From contig DATNQD010000064.1 in NCBI GenBank assembly GCA_036702865.1, positions 186,001 through 250,000 on the forward strand: 64,000 nt of DNA, in the 5' to 3' direction. This stretch comes from Trichocoleus sp. (GTDB taxonomy: Bacteria; Cyanobacteriota; Cyanobacteriia; Elainellales; Elainellaceae). Of this stretch, positions 10,601-18,738 are shown piece by piece (position 1 is the stretch's first letter; each line of letters starts with the position of its first letter). Below the pieces are notes generated by a model, which was not told where the DNA came from, did no database searches, and saw only the letters and a program-made list of their open reading frames with translations. The position numbers were made by a program, and so were the translations under genes.

Positions 10601-13600
10601 CCAAATCAGGTTGATGAAAATGTCACTGCAGGGACGATCGTTGGTACACTCTCTAGCACTGACCCTGATGCTGCTGGCTCTTTTACCTATAGCCTCGTCA
10701 CAGGCACTGGCAGCACTGATAATAGTGCCTTCACCATTGATCCAGTCACAGGACAACTCAAGATTAATGTTGTTCCTAACTTCGAGGCTAAACCAACCTA
10801 CTCCATCCGAGTCCAAACAAAAGACTCAACCGGACTCATCTTCGAGAAGGCTCTAACCGTTGGCATCAAGAACGTTAATGAAACGCCAACTAATCTTAGT
10901 CTCAGTACCACTAATGTGGATGAAGGCGTCCCTTCTGGAACCGTTGTTGGCGGATTTGCTACCACTGACCCTGACACGGGCAACACCTTCACTTACAGTC
11001 TCGCTGCAGGCACAGGCAGCACTGATAATAGTGCCTTCACCATTGATCCAACAACTGGACAGCTGAAGGTTAACTTTGTTCCTGACTACAACACAAAGAA
11101 CAGCTATGCAATTCGAGTCAGAACAACTGACCAGGGTGGCTTGTTCTTCGAGAAGCAATTCACAGTTAATGTTGTTAATCTGCCAGATGCCCCAACTGAT
11201 ATTAGTCTGACCCCAAATCAGGTTAATGAAAACGTCACTACAGGGACGATCGTCGGTACATTTGGCTCGGTAGATCCGGATGGCGGTAGCTTTCTCTACA
11301 GTCTGGTCAGTGGCACAGGCAGCACCGACAACGGCTTATTTACGATCGACTCTGCTGGACAACTCAAGCTCAACTTTGTCCCCGATTTCGAGACGAAGAA
11401 CAGCTATTCGATCCGCGTCAGAACAACGGATTCAACCGGACTTTCCATTGAGAAAGCCTTCACGATTGGGATTAAGGATGTCAATGAAACACCAACTGAT
11501 ATCAGTCTCAGTCCTACCAGCGTCAATGAAGCCTCTCCGATCGGCACAGTCGTTGGTACGTTAGGTACAACCGATCCAGACAGCAACGATAAGTTTACTT
11601 ACAGTCTGGTTGCAGGTACAGGCAACACCGATAATAGCAGCTTCACGATCGACCCAACGACCGGACAGCTAAAGCTCAACTTTGTGCCCGATTTTGAGAC
11701 GAAGAACAGCTACTCGATCCGCGTCAGAACAACGGATCAGGGCAGCCTCAGCTTTGAAAAAGTTTTTACTGTCAATATCACAGACAAGCAAGAGACCCCG
11801 ACCGACCTTATCCTTGCTCCCAGCAGCATTAATGAGAATGTGGCGAGTGGCTCTTTGGTTGGAACGCTCAGCACGGTTGATCCCGATCGAGGAGATGTCT
11901 TCACCTATAGTCTGGTGACGGGCACAGGCAGCAACGACAATAACCTGTTTACGGTCGATAGCCAAACGGGGCAACTCAAAGTCAACTTTGTGCCCGACTT
12001 TGAAACAAAACCCACTTACTCGATTCGCGTCCGCACGACCGACTCTGCTGGGCTCTTCTTCGAGAAAGCATTGACCGTTAATATTGCCAACCTCAACGAG
12101 CCACCCAACAGCCTCACCTTAAGCAGCACCGCAATCGACGAAGAAGTCCCTGCAAATACGCTAGTTGGGACGATCAGTGCTAATGATCCTGAAGGTGGAA
12201 ACCTGACTTACAGCCTAGTGCAAGGATTTGGCGATAACGCAGCCTTCACCATTAACGGCAATCGCTTACTCATTAATAGTTCGCCTGACTACGAAGCAAA
12301 ATCTGCTTACTCAATTCAAATTGCAGTTACAGATGCAGGTGGACTCAGCCAAATCAAAAATTTTGCGATCAACGTCCGCAACGTCAATGAAGCTCCGACA
12401 GTTAGCACTACAAGCGGCTCTGTCTCTTACACCGAAAATGCAGCAGCTATCACAATCGACCCGACTCTCAACCTCAGCGACCCCGATAGTACCAACCTGA
12501 CGCAAGCCACTGTTTCGATTCAGGGCTACAACAATCAGCAAGACCAACTCAGCTTCACTAGCCCTACCGGAAGCGGCATCAGCGGCAGTTTCAATGCGAC
12601 GACTGGCATTCTCACGCTACAGGGCACTGCAACTCTAGCAGCCTATCAAGCAGCGCTGCGATCGGTTGTCTACAAGAACCTCAGTGATGCACCTAGTGCG
12701 ACTCCTCGCGCCATTCGATTCAGCGTCAACGATGGTTCTCTAACCAGTAACACGGCGGTTCGTACCGTTCAAATTATTCCAGTCAACGATGTCCCCGTTG
12801 TCACACCGTCGGTATCGTCGCTCACCGTGACGGCTGGAGAGAGAGTCACGCCACTCGATCCCAACCTGTCAGTTACAGATGTTGATAACACTCAACTCGC
12901 AGGTGTAACTGTCACGCTGAATGGATACATCGCCAAAGAAGACACTCTACTCTTTAGTGATCAGAGCGGAATTGTAGGCAGCTTCAACGCCATAAATGGT
13001 GTCCTGACCTTATCCGGTAACGCTTCCGTTGCAGCCTATCAAACAGCACTGCGATCGATTCTCTACCTCAACAGCAGCGATCGACCCACAACCACTCCGC
13101 GTCTGATTACCATCAGTGCCAATGACGGTTCGAGCAGCAGTGACCCTAATGCCGCACAGATTCCGATTCAGTTTAAAGAAGTCACTGCCGTTCCGGTTAT
13201 TGATTTAAACGGTGGGGGAGCCGGAAACGATTTCAGCAATACCTTTGTGATCGCGGGTCCAGCCGTTGCAGTCACTTCTACAGAGGCACGTTTGACGGAT
13301 ACGGGTAGCTCTGTTCTGACTGCGGCACAGGTCAAAATCTCGAACTTATTTGATCCGCAGAATGAAGAATTGCAGGTTGACCCTAGTGGAACGGGCATCA
13401 GCACAAGCTACGATCGCACCACCGGAACCTTAACCCTGACTGGAGCTGCACCACTCAGCAGCTATTTGAATGTCTTACGAAGCATCAAATATCAAAACCA
13501 CGCAGCAAACCCCGATCGCACAACTCGCGTCATTCTCTTCTCGGTTAGTGATGGCACAGGACGCAGCGAACCAGCACAGACCACCATCCAAATGACCGAT

Positions 13601-14737
13601 ATGAAGCTGAACGACGGTACAGACGGCAATGATCAAATGATCACAACGCCTGCAATCGATCGCATTCACGCTTTAGGCGGCGATGACAAGGTTACTTCTA
13701 TCCTGGCAAACCTTCAGCAAAACGATGTGATTGACGGTGGCGGCGGCAAAGATACCTTTGTCCTCACAGATGGCACAGGCAGTGCCTTGATTGATATTAC
13801 CAACCCGGTTAACCAGATCAGCGGCATTTTTACGAACAACACCACGATCGCTAACTTTGAGAACTTTGATTTTGCAGGCTTCCAGGGTAATGTCACGCTG
13901 ATTGGCAGCAATGACAGCAATACTGTGATTAGTGGTGCAGGAGGCGATAATTTATCAGGTGGGGCAGGGGACGATCGTCTCGTCAGCAATGCAGGCAGCG
14001 ACAGACTGGATGGCGGTTTGGGCAACGACGTTCTCGAAGGCGGTTTGGGGGATGACCTCTACATTGTTGATAGCCCGAATGATCAGGTCATTGAAGGACT
14101 CAACGCCGGGTTTGACATCATTTCTGCCTCAACCAGCTATACCCTGCCCAATCACGTTGAAGAGTTAGACCTGACAGGCTTTGCTGTTGTCGGAACTGGC
14201 AATGCCCTTGACAATACGATCGTTGGCAATGACGCAAACAACCTACTCAACGGCAATCTGGGGGCTGACCTGCTCATCGGTAATGCAGGCAACGATAGCT
14301 TATGGGGCGACAACGGTGATGATGAACTGATTGGCGGAACCGGAAACGATACGCTCGTGGGTGGAGATGGCAACGATCGCCTTGATGGCGGTCAGGGCAG
14401 AGATCGTCTGACAGGTGGCACAGGCAAAGATACTTTTGTCTTGAGCAGTTCCCAGAAACAGAGCCGCGATGTCATCACTGACTTTAACTCCAAGGACGAC
14501 ACGATCGTTATCTCTCGCAGCAGTTTCAGCAGCCGTCTCAAACGGGGCAAAGTTAGAGCTAATGCCTTTGCGCTAGGCAATCACGCCTTCGACACTAAAG
14601 ATCGATTCATCTACAACAGCAAAACCGGATCACTCTTCTTCGACATCGACGGCATCGGTGGAGCAAAACAAGTCCAGATTGCTCAAGTAAGCCGAAACGC
14701 GACGTTGAATCGATCGGATATTGTGGTCATGCCTTAA
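4622..14737 (+). CDS. giant secreted adhesin-like protein: propeller repeats, 21 cadherin-like repeats, RTX C-terminus
   Basis: One 10.1-kb frame (3371 residues). Residues about 30-450 hold seven repeats of the type AMDANGNFVVAWSS...GIYAQRFD, which fits a seven-bladed beta-propeller (inference). From about 454 to 2590 there are 21 cadherin-like repeats of about 102 residues, each opening like PTDISLSPxxVxEN and containing TGTGSTDNSAFTID and SYSIRVRTTDQ. Three different repeats follow (about 2590-2990; pattern LxLSDPDxxxL ... AAYQAALRSV). Residues about 3000-3371 carry RTX nonapeptides (GGAGDDRL, GGTGNDTL, GGDGNDRL) and a serralysin-type end with DVITDF. No N-terminal signal peptide is visible, which agrees with type I secretion from a C-terminal signal. 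No secretion genes lie nearby. The likely role is calcium-stabilised adhesion or surface-layer function. Some repeats are almost identical at DNA level, so length may vary between strains or assemblies. Confidence 0.93.
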   Translation: MPANPGNEFLVNSHTPLNQRTYAGGTSGTFFDSFGDGARSMRSIAMDANGNFVVAWSSVGQDNPAFDRQWGIYAQRFDKTGAPNGSSFLVNTIISFNQVAPSVAMNAAGDFAITWSSNAGSNQDDTNGYGVYTRFYSADGTAKTASETRVNTVTTANQFNSMIAMDADDDATSANDGGYVISWTSQNQDGDGNGVFAQRYDKNGAKAGSEITVNTLGGQITGAQQNSAIAMADDGSFVVVWESDQGSSQGDASGWGIFAQRFDALGNAQGSIISINQYTTGDQRLPSVAMKSDGSFVVAWTSVDQIAGGGQDIFYRRFDNQGNAIDSTDISANGISSTSPYGPDNTFVPGAQTDPIVSMSPNGDFLISWSSNDAAAPGVYVRRFSGSTGKPLSGGDGDLIHVNTALYGTASTPYSSVAASNNSFAAVWTVDSDGDQQGVVGRVYTIPDAANRAPTDLAITPAQVNENTATGTVVGTFGTTDPDSGNTFTYSFVTGTGDTDNGSFTIDNTTGQLKLNVVPDFETKSSYSIRVRTTDQGNLSFEKVLTIGIQNINEAPTDIALSANSVDENLPIGSVVGAFSTVDQDAGDSFTYSLVTGTGSTDNGLFTIDNTTGQLKLNVVPNFETKNSYSIRVRSRDQGGLTTEKVFAITVKNVNEAPSDITLSANNVDENQPIGTVVGTLSTADPDASSSFTYSLVTGTGSTDNSSFTIDPTTGQLKLNAIPDFETKSTYSIRVQSTDQGGLSTQKVFTINIKDVNETPTDVALSANRVDENVAIGTVVGTLSTTDPDAGDSFTYSLVTGTGSTDNSSFTIDSTTGQLKINVVPDFETQPTYSIRVKSADQAGLFTEKVLTIAVNNLNDAPQDISLSSTNVNENVPAGSLIGTFSTTDPDPSNTFTYSLTAGTGSTDNGLFTIDPATGQLKISASPNFETKNSYAIRVRSTDQDGKFFEKTFTVGVNDVNEIPTGLSLSPTNIQEGVAIGSIVGAFNTADPDTSDSFTYSLVSGTGSTDNSAFTIDPVTGQLKVNVVPDFETKPSYSIRVKTTDRGNNTFEKAFTITIDDQPDIPTDIGLSPSSVAENTAIGTVVGTLSSTDQDANDTFTYSLVTGTGSTDNSAFTIDPVTGELKLNVVPNYSNKSSYSIRVRTTDSTNLSYEKVLTVTVIDPNSTNRPPTDLSLSPTAINENSPTGSLIGTASTTDPNSGDSFTYSLVSGAGSTDNGLFTIDPTTGQLKANFVPDFETKSSYSIRVRTADQGNLTFEKSFTINVNNQPDAPTDISLSPSSVAENKAIGSVVGAFSSVDQDTGDTFTYSLVTGTGSTDNSAFTIDPTTGQLKLNVVPDFEGKPSYSIRVRTTDQTNRTFEKQFTVNITDQPEQPTDLSLSANTVNDGATVGSLVGTVTTADQDTGDSFTYSLVSGTGSTDNSAFTIDPATGQLKLNTTSDYSSQNSYSIRVKTTDSTNLSFEKVFTISVLDNSANRPPTNIGLSTNTVNETSPVGSLVGTFTTDDPNAGDSFTYSLVTGTGSTDNSAFTIDPTTGQLKLNVVPDFETKNSYAIRVRTTDQGNKFFEKAFTVNVNDLPEAPTNLTLTPNQVDENVTAGTIVGTLSSTDPDAAGSFTYSLVTGTGSTDNNAFTIDPTTGQLKINVVPNFEAKPTYSIRVQTKDSTGLIFEKALTVGIKNVNETPTNLSLSTTNVDEGVPSGTVVGGFATTDPDTGNTFTYSLVTGTGSTDNSAFTIDSTGQLKVNFVPDYNTKNSYAIRVRTTDQGGLFFEKQFTVNVVNLPDAPTDISLTPNQVDENVTTGTIVGTFGSVDPSGGTFTYSLVTGTGSTDNSAFTIDPTTGQLKINVVPNFEAKPSYSIRVQTKDDTGLTFEKALTVGIKDVNETPTDVSLISNSVNERVPVGTVVSGFSTTDPDTGNTFAYSLVTGAGSTDNSAFTIDPTTGQLKVNFVPDYNTKNSYAIRVRTTDQGGLFFEKQFTVNVVDLPDAPTDISLTPNQVDENVTAGTIVGTLSSTDPDAAGSFTYSLVTGTGSTDNSAFTIDPVTGQLKINVVPNFEAKPTYSIRVQTKDSTGLIFEKALTVGIKNVNETPTNLSLSTTNVDEGVPSGTVVGGFATTDPDTGNTFTYSLAAGTGSTDNSAFTIDPTTGQLKVNFVPDYNTKNSYAIRVRTTDQGGLFFEKQFTVNVVNLPDAPTDISLTPNQVNENVTTGTIVGTFGSVDPDGGSFLYSLVSGTGSTDNGLFTIDSAGQLKLNFVPDFETKNSYSIRVRTTDSTGLSIEKAFTIGIKDVNETPTDISLSPTSVNEASPIGTVVGTLGTTDPDSNDKFTYSLVAGTGNTDNSSFTIDPTTGQLKLNFVPDFETKNSYSIRVRTTDQGSLSFEKVFTVNITDKQETPTDLILAPSSINENVASGSLVGTLSTVDPDRGDVFTYSLVTGTGSNDNNLFTVDSQTGQLKVNFVPDFETKPTYSIRVRTTDSAGLFFEKALTVNIANLNEPPNSLTLSSTAIDEEVPANTLVGTISANDPEGGNLTYSLVQGFGDNAAFTINGNRLLINSSPDYEAKSAYSIQIAVTDAGGLSQIKNFAINVRNVNEAPTVSTTSGSVSYTENAAAITIDPTLNLSDPDSTNLTQATVSIQGYNNQQDQLSFTSPTGSGISGSFNATTGILTLQGTATLAAYQAALRSVVYKNLSDAPSATPRAIRFSVNDGSLTSNTAVRTVQIIPVNDVPVVTPSVSSLTVTAGERVTPLDPNLSVTDVDNTQLAGVTVTLNGYIAKEDTLLFSDQSGIVGSFNAINGVLTLSGNASVAAYQTALRSILYLNSSDRPTTTPRLITISANDGSSSSDPNAAQIPIQFKEVTAVPVIDLNGGGAGNDFSNTFVIAGPAVAVTSTEARLTDTGSSVLTAAQVKISNLFDPQNEELQVDPSGTGISTSYDRTTGTLTLTGAAPLSSYLNVLRSIKYQNHAANPDRTTRVILFSVSDGTGRSEPAQTTIQMTDMKLNDGTDGNDQMITTPAIDRIHALGGDDKVTSILANLQQNDVIDGGGGKDTFVLTDGTGSALIDITNPVNQISGIFTNNTTIANFENFDFAGFQGNVTLIGSNDSNTVISGAGGDNLSGGAGDDRLVSNAGSDRLDGGLGNDVLEGGLGDDLYIVDSPNDQVIEGLNAGFDIISASTSYTLPNHVEELDLTGFAVVGTGNALDNTIVGNDANNLLNGNLGADLLIGNAGNDSLWGDNGDDELIGGTGNDTLVGGDGNDRLDGGQGRDRLTGGTGKDTFVLSSSQKQSRDVITDFNSKDDTIVISRSSFSSRLKRGKVRANAFALGNHAFDTKDRFIYNSKTGSLFFDIDGIGGAKQVQIAQVSRNATLNRSDIVVMP
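9376..11288 (+). repeat. higher-order repeat block inside the giant cadherin gene
   Basis: Segments 9376-10070 and 10594-11288 match almost base for base at an offset of 1218 bp (four cadherin units). A shorter block occurs three times at 609-bp steps (about 9841-10034, 10450-10643, 11059-11252). The basic unit is thus a two-domain, 609-bp repeat that was itself duplicated. Other repeats in the gene are much more diverged at DNA level, so this block was probably copied recently or homogenised by recombination. Confidence 0.9.
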
Positions 14738-14807
14738 TGGGGGTAGTGGGTAGCAGATAGATAGTAGCAGATATGTATTTATGATTTGAGGCATCCAGTT
14801 GCATTAA

Positions 14808-15479
14808 TCACTCGATCGCCTCAATACAATCTGGGCTATCGTTTTTGGGACTATTGACCACAGAACTAACGGGATATCGAATCAAGGGAAGCTGATCGAT
14901 CGGTTGGAGAAGGGACTGTAATCGATCGCTGTCTTGTACGGTTGGGTCGAGCCAGAAGTCATAATCGGTGGGCTGCAGAATGACGGGCATTCGATCGTGA
15001 ATGGGTTGCAGGACATCATTTGCGGTCGTGGTGATGATGGTGCAAGATTCGATGGTGTCACCTTCAGCACTTTCCCAATGTTCCCAGAGCCCGGCGAATC
15101 CAAAGGGCTGATGATCTTCTGTACAGAAATAGTAGGGCTGTTTTTTGCGATCGACCTGGTGCCACTCATAAAACCCATCTGCAATGACGAGGCAACGCCG
15201 TTTGCGAAAAGCAGTTCGGAAGCTCGGTTTTTCTGGCACAGTTTCGGCTCTGGCATTGATCATTTTTGCCCCAATCGCTGGATCTTGTGACCAGGAAGGA
15301 ATTAAGCCCCAGTAAAGCAAGGTGCATTGTCGATCGTGAGTTTGCGGGTGAGAGCGAACCACCGGGATGGGTTGAGTTGGGGCAATGTTGTAACGAGGCG
15401 GCATCGAGGGCACATCAGCGACATCAAAGGCGGCAGCAATCCGTTCTGCGGTTTGAGCCAGGGTATATCGTCCACACAT
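14808..15479 (-). CDS. SRAP domain protein (YedK/HMCES family, abasic-site DNA-protein crosslinker)
   Basis: The chosen start at 15479 gives MCGRYTLAQTAERIA, placing the catalytic Cys at position 2 as the family requires; the upstream Met at 15506 would bury it. The 223-residue product has further SRAP motifs: PRYNIAPTQPIPVVR, GLIPSWS, NARAET, the FYEWH segment with the conserved Glu, and HDRMPVIL with the active-site His. In known members Cys2 forms a thiazolidine crosslink with abasic sites in single-stranded DNA and protects them. The C-terminus is slightly extended past the usual end (VVNSPKNDS..). It is convergent with the giant repeat gene, 70 bp away. Confidence 0.95.
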   Translation of the reverse strand: MCGRYTLAQTAERIAAAFDVADVPSMPPRYNIAPTQPIPVVRSHPQTHDRQCTLLYWGLIPSWSQDPAIGAKMINARAETVPEKPSFRTAFRKRRCLVIADGFYEWHQVDRKKQPYYFCTEDHQPFGFAGLWEHWESAEGDTIESCTIITTTANDVLQPIHDRMPVILQPTDYDFWLDPTVQDSDRLQSLLQPIDQLPLIRYPVSSVVNSPKNDSPDCIEAIE

Positions 15480-15566
15480 CGCGTTGATCTTCCTGAATCT
15501 GGGCAATCTATAGATTTAGGGTACTCAAAAAGCGTTGCAGATTTCTTGTGTAAAAGGAGAGACGAT

Positions 15567-16082
15567 ATGAACAAACGATCGGTTGCACTGATGATGGGAC
15601 TGGCAACCGTAACTTGGATGGGTTGCACCCCAACAGGACAGGCTCAAACAAACAATTATTATGCGGGGCAGTCAGTGGATGGGCGCAGCGTCAATGTAGA
15701 CCTCTCTTCCATTTCCAGAGCCAGTGAGCGCAGCATGAATTTCGTGTACTACCTGGGCAATGAGCGGGTGGAGGCACAGGCGAACTGTACAGCAGGCACA
15801 TGGACAACGTTTCCGGAAAGACAGGCGCATCGTCCGCAGTCGCAAGCAACGCAAAATATGGTGGACGAAGTCTGTAGCCGACTCACTTCAAACACACCCT
15901 CATCAAACAGGGCAGTTGTCTTCGCGCCGCCTTCTAACGTCAGAGTTTCACCAAATGGCGAAGTTCTTTGTGCCGTTCGCTCCCGTACCACAATTGACAC
16001 CTATGGTTCGATCGGCGATTGGTATTACACCAACGTCTGTGGACAGATGGGCGTCATCCACTCCAGCCAGATCCGGTTCTAG
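15567..16082 (+). CDS. exported protein with C-terminal SH3-like domain
   Basis: The start at 15567 is chosen because AAAGGAGA lies 8 bp upstream and the product then begins with a signal sequence ([20 protein letters not shown]...GQAQ). The Cys at position 20 is not in a good lipobox (Trp at -3), so cleavage by signal peptidase I after GQA is at least as likely as lipidation. The mature part (about 145 residues) has a short middle region and a C-terminal bacterial-SH3-like segment ([20 protein letters not shown]...VIHSSQIRF). The four Cys of the mature part may form disulfides. Function is unknown; SH3-like domains of exported cyanobacterial proteins often bind cell-wall material. Its stop overlaps the end of convergent hisC by 4 bp. 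Confidence 0.75.
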   Translation: MNKRSVALMMGLATVTWMGCTPTGQAQTNNYYAGQSVDGRSVNVDLSSISRASERSMNFVYYLGNERVEAQANCTAGTWTTFPERQAHRPQSQATQNMVDEVCSRLTSNTPSSNRAVVFAPPSNVRVSPNGEVLCAVRSRTTIDTYGSIGDWYYTNVCGQMGVIHSSQIRF

Positions 16083-17236
16083 GAATTGGGCAACAAGCGA
16101 AACAACCGATCGCCTGTTCTCTGATTCTCTTCTGGTGTGCCGACTGTAATCCGCAAGCCATCGTTAATCTGCCGGACAAGCGTGCCTTCCACTTTAAGGT
16201 GATGGAAGAGGCGATCGAGGGCTACTTCAGGGGAAACTTGCCATGCTTCAGCAACCGCAGGTCTGAGCCGCACAAACAGAAAATTTGAAACGCTGGGGAA
16301 GACTTGCAGCATCGGGTGAGCGATTAGCCTTTGGGAGAGCCGATCGCGTTCTGCCAGGAGCAGGGGAATGACTTCGAGGAGCGCTTGACGGTGAGAGAGT
16401 GCCAGCAGCGCAGCGGTTTGGGTCGTGCTGGGCAAATTGTAGGGCAGACGGACTTTTTCCAGAGCCGCGATCAGTTCTGGTTGAGCGATTGCATAGCCGA
16501 TGCGATGTCCTGCCAACCGCAAAGCCTTGGAGAAGGTTCGCAAAACGATCCAGTTCGATCGCTGGAGTGCCTCACTAACCAGAGTCGATCGACTGAACTC
16601 AAAGTAGGCTTCGTCGATCACGACCAGAATATTTTCTGGGAGGCTCCGCAACCACTCAATTTCTGCATCTGTTAAGGGATTGGCAGTCGGTGAGTTGGGA
16701 TGCACGACAAACACGACCCGAATAGCAGGTTGCGCCTGTGTCATTGCCGCTGTTGCTGCCGCTAAATCCATCTCAAAAGTGTTGTCCGATCGCCCCACGC
16801 TGACAACTGGAACGCCCAATGTTTGAGCCAGAATGCGGTACATGGAAAAGGTGGGTTGTGCCACCAAAATTGAACCTTCGCCACCGAGACAAGTAGCAAT
16901 CAAAATCGATCGAATCAGTTCATCAGAGCCATTGCCAACTGAAATGTGTTCAGAGCTTACTCCCGCAAAGCCAGCTGATTCATTCACATAGGTCGCGATC
17001 GACTGCTTCAGATCTGCCTGTCCCCCGTCCGGGTAGCGGTTTGACTCTAGCTCATGCTGATATGCCCAAGCCAGCTTTTGCTTCAGTTCCTCTGGCAAAT
17101 CGTATGGATTCTCGTTCGTATCAAGGCGATCGAGCTGCACCTGATGGTCTGCTTCTGCCGGACTTCCTGCCGCTCCACCAGGATGAGGCGTGTAGGCAAC
17201 GAGTTGAGCCAGATCAGAACGCAGAAAAGACAGCAT
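16079..17236 (-). CDS. hisC: histidinol-phosphate aminotransferase HisC
   Basis: A 385-residue PLP-dependent class I/II aminotransferase that converts imidazole acetol phosphate to histidinol phosphate. Visible motifs are [11 protein letters not shown] (substrate/entry loop), ESNRYPDGG, the PLP-binding [14 protein letters not shown] in the ring-binding region, IDEAYFEF (the Asp that pairs with the pyridine N) and the Schiff-base lysine in [16 protein letters not shown]. The usual NPNNPTG is changed to HPNSPTA here, a mild departure. Length fits cyanobacterial HisC. It ends in a 4-bp overlap with the convergent SH3 gene and has no his neighbours, as is usual in cyanobacteria where his genes are scattered. 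Confidence 0.93.
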   Translation of the reverse strand: MLSFLRSDLAQLVAYTPHPGGAAGSPAEADHQVQLDRLDTNENPYDLPEELKQKLAWAYQHELESNRYPDGGQADLKQSIATYVNESAGFAGVSSEHISVGNGSDELIRSILIATCLGGEGSILVAQPTFSMYRILAQTLGVPVVSVGRSDNTFEMDLAAATAAMTQAQPAIRVVFVVHPNSPTANPLTDAEIEWLRSLPENILVVIDEAYFEFSRSTLVSEALQRSNWIVLRTFSKALRLAGHRIGYAIAQPELIAALEKVRLPYNLPSTTQTAALLALSHRQALLEVIPLLLAERDRLSQRLIAHPMLQVFPSVSNFLFVRLRPAVAEAWQVSPEVALDRLFHHLKVEGTLVRQINDGLRITVGTPEENQRTGDRLFRLLPNS

Positions 17237-17320
17237 AGTCAGGCAAGGGTAGAAAATTGACAGGTCAACCCTCAGCAGAGAGTGACCTTATTTAGGATAC
17301 GCCCATTTGACCGGGGAGGG

Positions 17321-17503
17321 TTATTCTCCTGCCCCTTGATCTTTGTTAATGCAGCCTGGGTTTTGGCTGTACTGGCACACTTTCTGCCATAATCCGGCTC
17401 TGGTTCCCGGTGGTCCCACTGAGAATAAGACCCGATCGCCCCCTATCAACTTAATAATCTTAACGCCACAAACTGGACAAACCTGCATCCCGGATTCAGA
17501 CAT
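17321..17503 (-). CDS. small conserved Cys-rich cyanobacterial protein
   Basis: A 60-residue protein with a CPVCG pair near the N-terminus (residues 9-13) and a second Cys pair in KVCQYSQNPGCIN (43-55). Four spaced Cys suggest a zinc-ribbon-like site (inference). The sequence GGDRVLFSVGPPGTRA between the pairs is ordered rather than low complexity. From memory this resembles a small family found across cyanobacteria, but I cannot verify it here. It stands alone 84 bp upstream of hisC's start in the same orientation. Function is unknown. Confidence 0.6.
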   Translation of the reverse strand: MSESGMQVCPVCGVKIIKLIGGDRVLFSVGPPGTRAGLWQKVCQYSQNPGCINKDQGAGE

Positions 17504-17769
17504 CTTGTAATATCCAAAATTGAGTTTTTCCTATCATCAGCGATAGTGCGATCGTTTTCCAGTCCCCTCATGGGTCAAATTCTGCTGCATTGTTACAGGT
17601 CATTCATTAAATCGCAAAACCGTTTCTACAGTCTGCTTTCCTACCACCTATTTATTTAACAAAAAACTTAATAAAAAAGAGCCAAGATAGATTGTCTACC
17701 CTGACTCTAAAGTACACTCAACTTGAAGAAAGATAGTCCAGGAATCGATCGATGGATACCTCTAAAACC

Positions 17770-18147
17770 CTAGTTTTTACCGGGAAACTTGTCGGTAATT
17801 TTTTCTAGCGCCCGCTCAACTTGCTCTTCAGCAGAAACCGCTTTCTGAGAGGTTTCAGGACGATACATTTGATTGATATCAGCAGCACCCTGAACTTCAT
17901 TCAAGCCCTTGTTCGACTCTTCAATCACCTTATCTGCATTAAGATAATCGTCGGATTTCAGCGCATCTTCCGACTTCTCAAAAATTCCCTGGAGAGGCGG
18001 TTCGCCTTTACCCGCCGGACTGGTTTGTTGGCTGCTAATTGCTAGTGCGGGAGAACTGTTTGCAAAAAGCATCACTGCACAAGCAAAAGCAATCATCAAC
18101 ATCCGTACTGGACGCAGAACCGCTGCAATAAAACGCTGAAAGTTCAT
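17770..18147 (-). CDS. small exported protein, possibly low-temperature/stress-induced family
   Basis: A 125-residue protein with a good ribosome binding site (CGGAGG, 9 bp before ATG) and a classical signal peptide: basic RPVR, a hydrophobic core MLMIAFACAVMLFA and an ALA cleavage site near residue 36. The mature part is small, charged and helical, with repeated acidic patches (EKSEDALKSDD, EESNKGLNEVQG) and a helix EEQVERALEKITDKF at the end. It resembles small lumenal or periplasmic cyanobacterial proteins annotated as low-temperature-induced; the match is from memory and moderate. A promoter-region motif (18192-18209) resembles one upstream of the P-ATPase. Confidence 0.7.
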   Translation of the reverse strand: MNFQRFIAAVLRPVRMLMIAFACAVMLFANSSPALAISSQQTSPAGKGEPPLQGIFEKSEDALKSDDYLNADKVIEESNKGLNEVQGAADINQMYRPETSQKAVSAEEQVERALEKITDKFPGKN

Positions 18148-18738
18148 ACAAAGTGCCTCCGAATTAAATTTTGCACGTCGATTTATTTTTCAAAATTGAA
18201 CTCAATTCAGTTTAGAAACACGTTTTGTAGAAGACTTTAACCAGTAGAAACAATCGTTTTTAGTTGTAACTAGCCGTCGCTTCTTAAATCCTGCACTCCT
18301 GTACAGATGTGTTTCTTGAATTGTGGTTGTCTTAGTCGCTTGCTGTATTTAGTTTTACAGTAGATTGATTCAGAATCGAATCGTTCTTGAGGCTGACTTT
18401 TTGACTGTTTCTGCTCAAAGAAAAATCCATCGCAGGGTGGAGAAATGCTAGATCTTGAAGGAATTGGGCGATCGATTGACTTAAGCAAGATTAATTCAAG
18501 TACAACTACACTATGAGTACAGCAATGAGTGCAACAGGCGGGCTTGAAGAAGCGATCGGAGACGAATAAACATAACTACAATCCACTTCCTAAATTCCCT
18601 AAGTCTAAAAGATGGCGAATGATGAGTTTGGGCAGATTCGGAAGATGTAGTTTTCTTGAGACAGGCTGGCTATTTCTTGCTGCTCAATAAGTTCCTGAGT
18701 TAAGTTCGAGGCAGCAGAACTGGGAAGAGGCGATCGAC
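18148..18738. other. 591-bp intergenic region
   Basis: AT-rich spacer between the divergent exported-protein gene (minus) and the NACHT gene (plus). It must hold both promoters. It contains the motif AAAATTGAACTCAATTCA near 18193. A 72-codon minus frame at 18270-18488 has an unconvincing, low-complexity translation and is not called. No RNA gene or repeat is seen. Confidence 0.5.

Noticed and set aside
9376-11288. Regular direct repeats that might suggest a CRISPR array
   Set aside because: The units are about 300 bp, in frame, and code for cadherin-like domains; there are no short repeats with unique spacers and no cas genes.
5950-13700. Many antisense and out-of-frame ORFs inside the giant gene, some with repeated sequences
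   Set aside because: They are shadows of the repeated coding sequence; their repetition follows the cadherin units, and they lack ribosome binding sites and plausible composition.
18270-18488. 72-codon minus ORF in the spacer before the NACHT gene
   Set aside because: The translation is low-complexity, rich in Ser, Lys and Gln, with no start signal; probably spacer.
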